Shown here: positions 42,147 to 51,717 of the stretch, piece by piece
Position numbering within the stretch: position 1 is the stretch's first letter
Layout: every line of letters begins with the position of its first letter
DNA from: CAVQRB01 sp963715055
GTDB taxonomy: Bacteria > Pseudomonadota > Alphaproteobacteria > Rhodobacterales > Rhodobacteraceae
NCBI GenBank assembly: GCA_963715055.1
Contig: CAVQRB010000017.1
Coordinates: 124,001-188,000 of the forward strand
Direction: 5' to 3'
DNA length: 64,000 nucleotides
Program-made: the position numbers and the translations under genes
Notes under the pieces: generated by a model
What the model saw: only the letters and a program-made list of their open reading frames with translations
Told to the model about the DNA's origin: nothing
Databases searched by the model: none

Positions 42147-44180
42147 TCACTTCCAGCTGGTCCAGAGCCGGTCGCCGGTCACATCCCGCACGGACGTGAA
42201 GCGCAGACCGTCCGGCCCCGGCAGGATCGCCACGGCACCCATTGTGCGGAGCTTTTGCGGATCGAAGACAAGGCAGTCGCCGGCCACGCCCGATAGCTTG
42301 TGGTTCGTTACCACGATCTCGTCCCTGGTGCATCCCGTGAAACCGGCCACCGCGGCCTTGCCGGCCAGGTGCACGATCGGCCGCCCGCCGGGCAGGAGCC
42401 CGTCACCCGCGTTCGGCCAGCGCGCGAAAGCAGTTTCCTGGTCGATCTTCTCACCGTCGTTCTCCAGCCAGTTCTCCGCCACGAAACCAGCCCCCCGGGC
42501 CTTGCTGAGGGCGCGACCTTCCGCCGTCATGACCCCGACCAGCGCGCCCTCTTCGGCGATGAGGCCCAAGGGTCGCTCCGTCATCGCCCAAAGACCAAAA
42601 GCGAGGCAGACCGGCACCAGCCCCACGGTCTTGCCGCGCCCTTGCCACAGGATGATCCACAAGGCCCCGAGCGTCATCATCGGCAGCACGAGGAGTCCGG
42701 GCCCGTGCACGAAGGAGCGCGCGCCGTCGAGATGGGCCACGAAACGCCCCACCTCGAGGATCCAGGCCAGCCCCTTGCCCATGACCCAAAGCCCCAGCCC
42801 GTCGAGCCCGAAGGGCGCGAGCAAGAGACCCATCACCGCCGCAGGGACTACGACCGTGCCCATGACCGGCACCGACAACAGGTTGGCGAGCAGCCCGTAG
42901 TGCGAGATCGCGTTGAAATGTGCAGCCCCGATCGGTGCCGTCGCGAGCCCGGCGACCCCAGAGGAAATCAGCACGGCCGCCACCGGCTTGAACCACGCAG
43001 GCCCCATGGAAATCCGGTGATCGCGCATGTAGCCGAAGATCGCCACCAACGCGGTGGTGGCGGCAAAGGACATCTGGAACCCCGGACCCAGCAGGGCTTC
43101 GGGTCGCAAGGCCAGCACGATGATCGCGGCGATCGCGACCGAGCGCAGGCTGATGGCACGTCGGTTCAAGAGGAGCGCCGTCAAGGCCACCGACACCATG
43201 ATGAAGGCCCGTTCCGTCGCCACGTTGCCCCCCGAAAGCGCGAGGTAGCCCGTGGCCGCGATCAGCGCCCCGACAGCGGCGATCTTGCGCGCGGGAACGC
43301 GCAGGGCGAGCGGCGGGATCAGCGCGATGGAGATGCGCAGGAGCGCAAAGACGAAGCCGGTGAGCAAGCCCATGTGCAACCCGGAGATCGCGAGGAGATG
43401 CGCGAGATTGCTGGCGCGCAGATCCTCCAGCGCCGTCTGGCTGATCGCGAGCCTCGCCCCGGTGGTCACCGCGACGGCAAAACCGCCCACATCCCCGGGC
43501 AAGGCTGCCAGGATGTGCTCCGACGCCGCCATGCGGACACGGAAGACCGCGAGCCCCGCCTGTCCGTCGGTGGCCGGTGCGACCGCGAGCACAGGCACCC
43601 GCGTGTAGCCCACGGCACCCAGTTGACCAAACCAGGCGTGGCGCTGGAAGTCGAACCCGCCGGGCTCTACCGGGCCGCCCGGCGGCGACAGATGCCCGGT
43701 GGTCATCACCCGCATGCCGGGTTGCGGGTCGATGCTGTGGCTCTGGTCGCCATGCAGGGAGATCCGCACGCGGGTCGGCGTGCGCTCGGGCGAGACGCGC
43801 TCCAGCACCACCCGGTCCAGCGTCAGGCGCAGAGCGTCAGAGCCGCTGCGGTCAATGTCGATGAGACGCCCTTCGATGGGTCCGTAATAGCGCCATCCGA
43901 GCACCGGCCCCGCCACGTCATGCGCGCGATGCGCGGCCAGCAAAAAACCCGCTGCGGCCAGAGCAAGCGCCACGGCCAGGGGGCGATAGGCCTCGCTCAG
44001 CCACCGCGAGAGCAGCAGAATGACCAGCCCCGCCACGGCAATGCCGACAAGCGCGTCGGCACCGGGTTCGAAGCGAATGAGGAAATAGGCGCCGATCCCG
44101 AGAGACAGGCAGACCGGCGTCCATTCGAAGAGATGTCCGCGCTGCAGCAGCAAGGCCGCCCTGATCCGCGTCGACAGCAC
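42147..44180 (-). CDS. comEC: ComEC/Rec2-family DNA-uptake channel
   Basis: About 677 residues from the GTG at 44180; the frame reaches 44315 but would cover the gltX start. A DUF4131-like N-terminus (about 20-180) is followed by the competence domain with LAHLLAISGLHMGLLTGFVFALLR and NVATERAFIMVSV, then several membrane segments and a soluble C-terminal part. No HxHxDH metallo-beta-lactamase motif is visible at the C-terminus, in contrast to Gram-positive ComEC. The protein moves single-stranded DNA across the inner membrane. Its stop lies 7 bp from the convergent lexA stop. Confidence 0.9.
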   Translation of the reverse strand: MLSTRIRAALLLQRGHLFEWTPVCLSLGIGAYFLIRFEPGADALVGIAVAGLVILLLSRWLSEAYRPLAVALALAAAGFLLAAHRAHDVAGPVLGWRYYGPIEGRLIDIDRSGSDALRLTLDRVVLERVSPERTPTRVRISLHGDQSHSIDPQPGMRVMTTGHLSPPGGPVEPGGFDFQRHAWFGQLGAVGYTRVPVLAVAPATDGQAGLAVFRVRMAASEHILAALPGDVGGFAVAVTTGARLAISQTALEDLRASNLAHLLAISGLHMGLLTGFVFALLRISIALIPPLALRVPARKIAAVGALIAATGYLALSGGNVATERAFIMVSVALTALLLNRRAISLRSVAIAAIIVLALRPEALLGPGFQMSFAATTALVAIFGYMRDHRISMGPAWFKPVAAVLISSGVAGLATAPIGAAHFNAISHYGLLANLLSVPVMGTVVVPAAVMGLLLAPFGLDGLGLWVMGKGLAWILEVGRFVAHLDGARSFVHGPGLLVLPMMTLGALWIILWQGRGKTVGLVPVCLAFGLWAMTERPLGLIAEEGALVGVMTAEGRALSKARGAGFVAENWLENDGEKIDQETAFARWPNAGDGLLPGGRPIVHLAGKAAVAGFTGCTRDEIVVTNHKLSGVAGDCLVFDPQKLRTMGAVAILPGPDGLRFTSVRDVTGDRLWTSWK

Positions 44181-44261
44181 CTTCTTGCCCCCGTTCCCCG
44201 CACTGGATAGACAGGCCAGATGAATACGCCGCCCATGGTTACTGAAAGGTAAACACCCTCT

Positions 44262-45665
44262 ATGTCCGCGCCCGTCGTCACCCGTTTCGCCCCCTCTCCG
44301 ACCGGTTACCTGCATATCGGCGGGGCGCGTACGGCGCTTTTCAACTGGCTCTACGCGCGCGGGCGGGGTGGCAAGTTTCTCCTTCGGATCGAGGATACAG
44401 ACCGCGCGCGCTCGACGCCCGAGGCCACGCAGGCCATCCTGCAGGGTCTGTCATGGCTCGGGCTCGATCATGACGGCGAGGTCGTGAGCCAGTTCGACAA
44501 CGCGCCGCGCCATGCGGAAGTCGCGCATCAGCTTCTGGCGCAGGGCAAGGCCTACAAATGCTTTGCCACGCAGGAGGAGATCACCGCCTTTCGCGAGGCC
44601 GCCCGCGCCGAAGGCAGGAACACGCTCTACCGCTCGCCCTGGCGCGAGGCGGATGAAAGCGCCCATCCCGACGCGCCTTACGTGATACGCATCAAGGCCC
44701 CGCAGGACGGTGTCACGGTGATCCGCGACCGGGTGCAGGGCGATGTGACCATCGCGAACGACCAGCTTGACGACATGGTGCTGCTGCGCTCGGATGGCAC
44801 GCCGGTCTACATGCTCGCCGTCGTTGTCGATGATCACGACATGGGTGTGACCCATGTGATCCGCGGCGATGACCATCTCAACAACGCCGCCCGCCAGATG
44901 ATGATCTATCAGGCGATGGGATGGGACGTGCCGGTCTGGGCGCATATCCCGCTGATCCATGGGCCGGATGGCAAGAAACTCTCCAAGCGCCACGGCGCAC
45001 TGGGGGCGCAGGAGTATCAGGTCATGGGCTATCCGGCCGCAGGGATGCGCAACTACCTTGCGCGCCTTGGCTGGAGCCACGGGGATGACGAATTCTTCAC
45101 CGACGAGCAGGCGATCGCGTGGTTCGACCTCGATGGAATCGGCAGAAGCCCGGCACGGTTCGACGTCAAGAAACTGGAGAATCTGTCGGGCCAGCACATC
45201 GCCGTGAGCGATGATGCTGCATTGCAGCAAGAAATCGTGGCATTTCTTGCCGCCGCCCGTCTGCCCGCCCTGACACGACATCAGTCAGAGCGGCTTGCAC
45301 GCACCCTCTATTGCGTCAAGGAGCGCGCCAAGATCATACCGGAACTTCTTGAAAAGGCTCACTTCGCCCTGGTCGACCGTCCGATCGCTCCGGACGAGAA
45401 AGCGTCAGCTGCGCTTGACAGTGTATCCCGTGGTATACTGGGGGAATTGACGCCGCACCTGCAAAGTGCTAGCTGGACCAAGGACAGTTTGGAGACGATC
45501 CTGACCGGCTTTGCCGAGACGAAGGGCACCAAGTTCGGCAAACTTGCAGGCCCTTTGCGCGCCGCACTCGCGGGACGGGCCGTCACGCCTTCGGTCTATG
45601 ACATGATGCTGGTTCTGGGTCGTGACGAGACCCTCGCCCGCTTGACGGACGCCGCCGCCGCTTGA
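44262..45665 (+). CDS. gltX: Glutamate--tRNA ligase
   Basis: 467 residues. TRFAPSPTGYLHIGGARTALFNW carries the class I HIGH signature, and DGKKLSKRHGA the KMSKS loop. LLRIEDTDRARS is the conserved GluRS block. Alphaproteobacteria often have two GluRS paralogues, one of which charges tRNA-Gln for later amidation; I cannot tell which this is. It diverges from comEC with an 81-bp gap and runs toward gltA. Confidence 0.95.
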   Translation: MSAPVVTRFAPSPTGYLHIGGARTALFNWLYARGRGGKFLLRIEDTDRARSTPEATQAILQGLSWLGLDHDGEVVSQFDNAPRHAEVAHQLLAQGKAYKCFATQEEITAFREAARAEGRNTLYRSPWREADESAHPDAPYVIRIKAPQDGVTVIRDRVQGDVTIANDQLDDMVLLRSDGTPVYMLAVVVDDHDMGVTHVIRGDDHLNNAARQMMIYQAMGWDVPVWAHIPLIHGPDGKKLSKRHGALGAQEYQVMGYPAAGMRNYLARLGWSHGDDEFFTDEQAIAWFDLDGIGRSPARFDVKKLENLSGQHIAVSDDAALQQEIVAFLAAARLPALTRHQSERLARTLYCVKERAKIIPELLEKAHFALVDRPIAPDEKASAALDSVSRGILGELTPHLQSASWTKDSLETILTGFAETKGTKFGKLAGPLRAALAGRAVTPSVYDMMLVLGRDETLARLTDAAAA

Positions 45666-45772
45666 AGACCACGGGTTGTTTCTGGCACGGTGCGCAGGAA
45701 ATCTGACGCGGAGCGGACGAGCGGTCCGTGCCGCAAGGCGGGCCAGCCCGCGCCTGGACAGGAAGGAAGACC

Positions 45773-47068
45773 ATGGTTGAGAGCACGAAATCCGCAAGAC
45801 TGATCATCGACGGCAAGGAGTTCGACCTGCCGATCTACGCCCCGACCGCAGGACCGGACGTGGTCGACATCCGCAAGCTCTATGCGCAGGCGGGCGTCTT
45901 CACCTATGACCCGGGCTTCACCTCGACCGGCGCCTGCGACAGCACCATCACCTACATCGACGGTGATGCGGGCGTTCTCTTGCACCGCGGCTACCCGATC
46001 GACCAGTTGGCGGCGCGCTCGCACTATCTGGAGGTCTGCTACCTGTTGCTCTACGGGGAGCTTCCTTCCGCAGCCGAGCTTGAGGATTTCGAGAATCGTG
46101 TGACGAGCCACACGATGATCCACGAGCAGATGCACAACTTCTTCCGCGGGTTCCGGCGCGATGCGCATCCGATGGCCACGATGGTGGGCGTCGTCGGTGC
46201 CATGTCGGCCTTCTACCACGACAGCACGGACATCTCCGACCCATGGCAGCGCGAAGTGGCCTCGATCCGCCTGATCGCCAAGATGCCGACGATCGCCGCA
46301 ATGGCCTACAAGTATTCGATCGGCCAGCCTTTCGTCTATCCGCGCAACGATCTCGACTACGCCTCGAACTTCCTGCGCATGTGCTTTTCGGTCCCTGCCG
46401 AGGACTACGTGGTCAACCCGATCCTCAGCCGCGCAATGGATCGCATCTTTACCCTGCACGCGGACCACGAGCAGAACGCCTCCACCTCCACGGTGCGGCT
46501 GGCGTCCTCCTCCGGGGCGAATCCTTTCGCCTGCATCGCCGCCGGTATCGCCTGCCTTTGGGGCCCGGCGCATGGCGGCGCCAACCAGGCCTGCCTCGAG
46601 ATGCTCAACGAGATCGGCACGCCGGACCGCATCCCCGAATATATCGCTCGCGCCAAGGACAAGGATGATCCCTTCCGCCTGATGGGCTTCGGCCACCGGG
46701 TCTACAAGAACTTCGACCCGCGCGCCAAAGTGATGAAGCAGAGCGCCGACGAAGTGCTCGAGCTTCTGGGCGTGGACAACAAACCGATCCTGCAGGTGGC
46801 CAAGGAACTTGAGGCCGCGGCGCTTGCCGACCCCTATTTCGCGGAGAAGAAGCTCTTCCCGAACGTGGATTTCTATTCCGGCATCATTCTCGAAGCCATG
46901 GGCTTTCCGACCTCGATGTTCACGCCGGTCTTCGCGGTCGCGCGCACCGTGGGCTGGATCTCGCAATGGAAAGAGCAGATCAGCGACCCGCAACTCAAGA
47001 TCGGCCGCCCGCGCCAGCTGTACCTCGGTGAAACCGAGCGCGACTACATCGACATCGAAAGCAGGTGA
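45773..47068 (+). CDS. gltA: Citrate synthase
   Basis: 431 residues from the ATG at 45773 (GGAAGGAAG upstream). Type II (hexameric, NADH-sensitive class) citrate synthase: FTYDPGFTSTGACDSTITYIDG, LHRGYPIDQLA, the catalytic His in LHADHEQNASTSTVR, ACLWGPAHGGANQ (second His), and MGFGHRVYKNFDPRAK. VDFYSGIILEAMGFP carries the catalytic Asp region. First step of the TCA cycle. Confidence 0.97.
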   Translation: MVESTKSARLIIDGKEFDLPIYAPTAGPDVVDIRKLYAQAGVFTYDPGFTSTGACDSTITYIDGDAGVLLHRGYPIDQLAARSHYLEVCYLLLYGELPSAAELEDFENRVTSHTMIHEQMHNFFRGFRRDAHPMATMVGVVGAMSAFYHDSTDISDPWQREVASIRLIAKMPTIAAMAYKYSIGQPFVYPRNDLDYASNFLRMCFSVPAEDYVVNPILSRAMDRIFTLHADHEQNASTSTVRLASSSGANPFACIAAGIACLWGPAHGGANQACLEMLNEIGTPDRIPEYIARAKDKDDPFRLMGFGHRVYKNFDPRAKVMKQSADEVLELLGVDNKPILQVAKELEAAALADPYFAEKKLFPNVDFYSGIILEAMGFPTSMFTPVFAVARTVGWISQWKEQISDPQLKIGRPRQLYLGETERDYIDIESR

Positions 47069-47450
47069 TCCGGCCCGGGGCCGCGCCCGAAGCAGGGTGC
47101 GGCTATGGGCTTTCGGACCGCTAACCTGGATTCGTTCGAGGTGTTGTCCAGCAGTTGCAGCCGCGTCACTGGCCGGCATTTCACGCGTGACTGTTCACAT
47201 TACGCATCGTGAATTATGGCCGAAAAATGTCATTGTTTCCTTGCATATAACAATATCTGAGTTTTCTTGACCACCGCTTCCAGAAACGAATAACGTCCGT
47301 TTACGAGGTGTAGTCGTTGTCCGATGAAAGAGCATTCGACGGATCAACACCGGTAAACTGGTGGGTCAACGCAGGCGATGCGCCCCCTTGAATATGCAAG
47401 AGGCGCTCCGGCAGACGGCAGCACCCACAGTGAAGAGTGAAGGCGGAACG
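47069..47450. other. 382-bp intergenic region after gltA
   Basis: No gene recognised. The first 80 bp are G/C-rich without a clean terminator; the part from about 47180 to 47310 is A/T-rich (GCATATAACAATATC) and would suit a promoter for the small gene at 47451. Confidence 0.45.
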
Positions 47451-47759
47451 ATGCCCTCGAGGATGACATCCACACCCCATGGCCGCATCGGGCAGGCACA
47501 GTACATGCCGGTGAGCGCGCATAGCGCCCAAGAGCCCGAGGGCGCACTGTTGCAGGATGCCGAGGACGCGGCAGACACGATTGCCGTAGTATACACAAAA
47601 GGGCAAACGCCTCCTGAAATAACGATTTCACACGTTTCGGAGACGTTGCAGATGGTGCTCGCGGACGGTGTTGCCGTGGCCATCGTGGCAAGCCATTACG
47701 GCGCTCGGCTGAAACCGCAGGACGTGCTTCTGGTGGAGCGTTTCGTCAGCGGCAACTGA
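47451..47759 (+). CDS. Small hypothetical protein
   Basis: 102 residues from the ATG at 47451, preceded by GAAGGCGG; the frame is open further upstream to 47361. The C-terminal half (VSETLQMVLADGVAVAIVASHYGARLKPQDVLLVERFVSG) looks like a folded segment with hydrophobic periodicity, while the N-terminal 35 residues look disordered. No family recognised; no signal peptide. The A/T-rich upstream region and the ribosome site support it modestly. Confidence 0.5.
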   Translation: MPSRMTSTPHGRIGQAQYMPVSAHSAQEPEGALLQDAEDAADTIAVVYTKGQTPPEITISHVSETLQMVLADGVAVAIVASHYGARLKPQDVLLVERFVSGN

Positions 47760-47793
47760 ACGGAAGTCTAGAAGCGCCTCCAGGCGAGGAGGC

Positions 47794-48570
47794 CTAGCGG
47801 CCTTCAAAACGGGCGGTGCGTTTTTCCACGAAGGCCAGAACGCCCTCCTTGAAATCCCTCGATTTGCCACAGTTGCCTTGCTGGCGTGCTTCGAGCATCA
47901 ACTGGTCTTCGAAGCCGTTGTCCCAGCTTCCCCGCAGCACTTTCTTGATCGCCGCATAGGTCGCCGTCGGTCCTTCAGCGAGATGCGCCGCCCGCGCCTT
48001 CCAATGTGCGTCGAAAACGTCATCGGGGACCGCTTCCCAGATCATGCCCCAGTCATCCGCCTGCCGCGCCGAAATCCTGTCGGCGAAAAGCGCCGCCCCC
48101 ATCGCCTTGGCCGTGCCGATGGTCCGGGGCAGGACGTAGGTGCCGCCTGCGTCGGGTATGAGACCAATGCGCGAGAACGCCTGCATGAAAAACGCGCTCT
48201 CGGCGGCTATGACCACATCCGCCGCCAGCGCGAGGTTCGCCCCTGCCCCGGCGGCTGCTCCGTTGACCGCGGCAATGGTCGGCACCGGGCAATCGACGAT
48301 GGCACGCAACATGGGCGCGTATTCGTCGCGAAGCGTCCGTTCCAGATCGAGGGTTGTCGCCGTGACCCTGTCGCCCAGGTCCTGACCGGAGCAGAAGGCC
48401 TTGCCCGCCCCGGTGATGACAACCACGCGGGCGGCTTTGCCTGCCTCGGTCACCGCATAGGCGAGTTCAGCACGCATCTGCGTTGTCAGCGCGTTCATCT
48501 TGTCAGGACGGTTCAGGGTGATGGTCGCCACGCCGCTGTCCAGCGCGTAGCTGAGCGTCTGATAGTCCAT
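47794..48570 (-). CDS. Enoyl-CoA hydratase/isomerase family protein (PaaG-like)
   Basis: 258 residues of the crotonase fold. AFCSGQDLGDR (about 59-69) and VNGAAAGAGANLALAADVVIA form the oxyanion-hole region; the SGQDL variant and the Asp in GLIPDAGGTY (in place of the catalytic Glu of hydratases) are typical of ring-epoxide/enoyl-CoA isomerases such as PaaG. The substrate is likely an acyl- or phenylacetyl-derived CoA, but no paa gene is near. It follows ccmH by 74 bp and is last in the minus-strand run. Confidence 0.85.
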   Translation of the reverse strand: MDYQTLSYALDSGVATITLNRPDKMNALTTQMRAELAYAVTEAGKAARVVVITGAGKAFCSGQDLGDRVTATTLDLERTLRDEYAPMLRAIVDCPVPTIAAVNGAAAGAGANLALAADVVIAAESAFFMQAFSRIGLIPDAGGTYVLPRTIGTAKAMGAALFADRISARQADDWGMIWEAVPDDVFDAHWKARAAHLAEGPTATYAAIKKVLRGSWDNGFEDQLMLEARQQGNCGKSRDFKEGVLAFVEKRTARFEGR

Positions 48571-48644
48571 GGTCTCGTCCTTCCGGTCTGTGCTCCGGCG
48601 TCCCTCATATCAAACCGGTCAGCGCAGGAAAGCGAAACGACGCG

Positions 48645-49100
48645 TCACTCCTTGAGGATCTCGCGCAGCCGTGCCGTCTCCGCCTCGCTGAGCGCATTCT
48701 CCTGCGGCGCGGTCGCATCGGAGCGGCCTCGCAGATAGAAAAACCCGAGGATCATCGCGATGAGCAGCATGAGCGGCCCCGCGGCCCACAAAAGCCAGTT
48801 CGACCCGCCGATGGTCGGGCGCAGCAGGACAAATTCACCATACCGTTGGACCACGAAATCCACGACTTCCTCATCGCTGTCGCCTTCCACGAGGCGGTCG
48901 CGGACCAGCAAGCGCAGGTCGCGCGCGATATTGGCATGGCTCTCGTCGATGCTTTCATTCTGGCACACAGGGCAGCGCAACCCTTTGGAAATCTCCCGCG
49001 CCCGCTCCTCGAGAGCCGGGTCGGGGAGAACCTCGTCCGGCTGCACCGCCCAGAGGACCGTTGGCAGCATCAGCACAAGAACCATCAGGAGGCGCATCAT
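48645..49100 (-). CDS. ccmH: Cytochrome c-type biogenesis protein CcmH
   Basis: 151 residues: signal peptide (MMRLLMVLVLMLPTVLWA), then the redox motif LRCPVCQNESI (two Cys separated by Pro-Val), the conserved helical bundle and a C-terminal membrane segment (about 105-123). It is the short, N-terminal type of CcmH (CycL/Ccl2), which keeps apocytochrome c cysteines reduced for heme ligation. Its ATG overlaps the ccmF stop by 4 bp. Confidence 0.93.
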   Translation of the reverse strand: MMRLLMVLVLMLPTVLWAVQPDEVLPDPALEERAREISKGLRCPVCQNESIDESHANIARDLRLLVRDRLVEGDSDEEVVDFVVQRYGEFVLLRPTIGGSNWLLWAAGPLMLLIAMILGFFYLRGRSDATAPQENALSEAETARLREILKE

Positions 49101-51067
49101 TCCGCCGGCACCGCAACCTTGGACGTCTTGCGTGCGCCAGCAGCAACACGGAAACGCCGGTCCGAGAGGCTGAGGAGGCCGCCCAATGCCATGAGAGCGC
49201 TGCCGATCCAGATCCAGTTGGTCAGCGGCTTGACGTAAGTGCGCACCGCCCAGCCCCCGCCGGCCTGCTCGTCCCCCAGAACAACATAGACGTCACGCGC
49301 AAGATCATAGTCGATCGCCGCTTCGGTCGTCGGCATCTGCGCCACCGGGTAGACCCGCTTTTCCGGACGCAGGTTCGCGATCACATTGCCGTCGTTGTCC
49401 GCAAGGGTGATGTAGCCCGTTGTGGCGACGTAGTTCGGCCCCTCGCTACGCTTGACGTCATTGAGCGTCAGTGTGTAGGCTCCCACCTCGAAAGGTTGGT
49501 CGAACTTGGCCACGCGAATGTCCTCGTATTGCCACGCCATAAGGCCCGACACACCGAGCATGGTAAGGCCCAGACCGGAATGCGCGACCATCTTGCCCCA
49601 ATCGGCCCGCGGCAACCGCCACAGACGCCCGAAACGACCACTCCCCCGGCCTGTACGCTGGAAGATATCGACCACTGCGCCCATCACGATCCAGGCGGCG
49701 AGGAAAATGCCGATGGGACCCAAAAGCGTGCGTCCGGATTGCATCGCATAGGCCAAACCGCCGACCGCGAGCGCAAGTATGAAGACATAGCGCAGCGGCC
49801 AGAAGGCGCGCGAAATCCGCGCACGCTTCCAGGGCATCGCCGACCCTATGGGCAGGATCAGACCGAGCAACAGCATGAAGGGCGAGAAGGCCATGTTGAA
49901 GAAGGGCGGGCCGACACTGAGCTTGCGGTCGAAGAACATCTCCGCCACCAGCGGCCACATCGTGCCCACGAAAACCACGAAGCAGGAAACTGCCAGAAGA
50001 AGGTTGTTGGCGACAAGCGCGCTCTCCCGGCTGACCAGACCGAAGACACCACGCGCCTCCATGACGCCCGCGCGCAAGGCGAAGAGAATAAGCGCTCCGC
50101 CCATGAAAAAGCCCATGATCATCAGGATGAAGACGCCGCGCTCCGGGTCGTTGGCAAAGGCATGGACCGAAGTCAGCAGTCCCGACCGCACGATGAAGGT
50201 GCCGATGAGCGAAAAGCCAAACGCCAGGATGGCCAGCAGGATGGTCCAGCTCTTGAGGCTTTCGCGCTTCTCCACGACGATGGCCGAGTGGAGCAGTGCG
50301 GCCGCCAGCAGCCAGGGCATCAAGGAAGCGTTCTCCACCGGGTCCCAGAACCAGAAACCGCCCCAGCCAAGCTCGTAATAGGCCCACCAGGAGCCGAGAG
50401 CGATGCCGATGGTCAGAAAAATCCAGGCCGCCAGTGTCCAGGGCCGCACCCAACGTCCCCATGCGGCATCGACGCGACCCTCGATCAAGGCGGCGACGGC
50501 GAAGCTGAAAGCCATGCTCAGGCCCACGTAGCCGAGGTAGAGAAACGGCGGATGAAACGCCAATCCCGGATCCTGCAGGAGCGGGTTGAGATCCTGCCCG
50601 TCGAAGGGCGGCACCGCAAGCCGGACGAAGGGATTGGACGTAAACAGAATAAAGGCGAAAAACGCCAGACCGATGGCGGATTGCACTGCCAGCACCCGGG
50701 CGCGCAGGGTCGGCGGCAGGTTGCCCCCGAACCAGGCCGCCATGGCTCCGAAGAGCGTCACGATCAGCACCCAGAGCAGCATCGATCCTTCGTGATTGCC
50801 CCAGGTTCCGCTGATCTTGTAGATCATGGGCTTGGCGGAATGGCTGTTCAGCACCACCAGCTGCAAGCTGAAGTCGGAGACGACGAAAGCCCACATCAGA
50901 GCGCCGAAGGCGAAAGCCGTCAGCACGAACTGGGTCGTGGCCGCGGGCTCCGCCACCGCCATCCAGGCAGGCCACCGTTTGTGTGCGCCCACAAGAGGCA
51001 CGATGGTCTGCACGACTGCGACGCAGAAGGCGAGGATCAGGGCGAAATGTCCGAGTTCTGTGATCAT
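49097..51067 (-). CDS. ccmF: Heme lyase CcmF/NrfE-family subunit
   Basis: 656 residues from the ATG at 51067 (MITELGHFALILA, the canonical start); the frame is open to 51109. About 14-15 membrane segments. The tryptophan-rich WWD-type motif is WGGFWFWDPVENASLMPWL (about 231-249), and HxxPPFLYLG and KISGTWGNHEGSMLLW are also conserved. CcmF takes holo-CcmE and joins heme to apocytochrome c with CcmH. It lies 59 bp downstream of the holin stop. Confidence 0.95.
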   Translation of the reverse strand: MITELGHFALILAFCVAVVQTIVPLVGAHKRWPAWMAVAEPAATTQFVLTAFAFGALMWAFVVSDFSLQLVVLNSHSAKPMIYKISGTWGNHEGSMLLWVLIVTLFGAMAAWFGGNLPPTLRARVLAVQSAIGLAFFAFILFTSNPFVRLAVPPFDGQDLNPLLQDPGLAFHPPFLYLGYVGLSMAFSFAVAALIEGRVDAAWGRWVRPWTLAAWIFLTIGIALGSWWAYYELGWGGFWFWDPVENASLMPWLLAAALLHSAIVVEKRESLKSWTILLAILAFGFSLIGTFIVRSGLLTSVHAFANDPERGVFILMIMGFFMGGALILFALRAGVMEARGVFGLVSRESALVANNLLLAVSCFVVFVGTMWPLVAEMFFDRKLSVGPPFFNMAFSPFMLLLGLILPIGSAMPWKRARISRAFWPLRYVFILALAVGGLAYAMQSGRTLLGPIGIFLAAWIVMGAVVDIFQRTGRGSGRFGRLWRLPRADWGKMVAHSGLGLTMLGVSGLMAWQYEDIRVAKFDQPFEVGAYTLTLNDVKRSEGPNYVATTGYITLADNDGNVIANLRPEKRVYPVAQMPTTEAAIDYDLARDVYVVLGDEQAGGGWAVRTYVKPLTNWIWIGSALMALGGLLSLSDRRFRVAAGARKTSKVAVPAE

Positions 51068-51126
51068 GGCGCAGAGTATAGCCTGCGTCATGATCTCATC
51101 CAATGACAATCGCCGTGATCAGTGGC

Positions 51127-51717
51127 TCACTTTGTCGCGGCCCGCGGCACCGATTGTCGCCATGCCTCAAGCGCAGGATTGGCTTCCGGCGCGATCGACA
51201 AGCTGTCAAGTCGGGCATCGGACCCGGCTTCGGCGACACCGGGCGAGGCCGGGTGCAGCGCATTGAGTGCTGCGATGGTATTGACCGCCTGCGGTGCCAG
51301 CGCCACGGATTGCGCGATGGAGCGCTGGAATTGCTGACTTTTCACCTGATAACGCGCGCCGAAATAAAACGAGACGATCACGCCGAGCAGCCACCAGAGC
51401 GGTTCCGGCACCAGAGCTATTCCCTGCATGCGCGCCGCGAACCAGATCGGATCGACCATTGCCGACACGAAAAGCCCCAGAGTGCCGAGAGCCAGCGCAG
51501 GGCGCGGAATGCGGTTGAGGCCGTCCATGAAGCGGTCGAAACCGGCCTCGCGCTTGATCTCCATTTCCCGGGAGTATTGCTTGAGCACTTCGAGTTGCAG
51601 TTCCTGACCGCGCTCAGCGCTTTCCTCCGCATTCTCCCGAAACACTTCAATCGTTTCTTGCAGGGCCTTGTTTCCGCCTCCGAAAACCGTTCCCAACAAT
51701 GCTCCTATCACACCCAT
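51127..51717 (-). CDS. Holin of gene-transfer-agent release type (3TM family)
   Basis: 196 residues from the ATG at 51717 (AAAGGGT upstream). The N-terminus MGVIGALLGTVFGGGNKALQ is followed by a charged coiled-coil-like helix (about 20-58) and FDRFMDGLNRIPRPALALG; hydrophobic segments follow at about 74-98 and 105-122. This matches the family of three-segment holins known for GTA release (GTA_holin_3TM as I recall it). Holins permeabilise the inner membrane so that an endolysin can reach peptidoglycan. Its start lies 10 bp inside the endolysin gene. Phage origin is possible, but no other phage gene is in the window. Confidence 0.85.
   Translation of the reverse strand: MGVIGALLGTVFGGGNKALQETIEVFRENAEESAERGQELQLEVLKQYSREMEIKREAGFDRFMDGLNRIPRPALALGTLGLFVSAMVDPIWFAARMQGIALVPEPLWWLLGVIVSFYFGARYQVKSQQFQRSIAQSVALAPQAVNTIAALNALHPASPGVAEAGSDARLDSLSIAPEANPALEAWRQSVPRAATK

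Noticed and set aside
42300..44210. 636-codon plus-strand frame opposite comEC, and similar long antisense frames opposite nrdJ, ccmF and the indolepyruvate oxidoreductase
   Set aside because: His/Arg/Gln-rich translations without any motif, produced by codon bias on the opposite strand.
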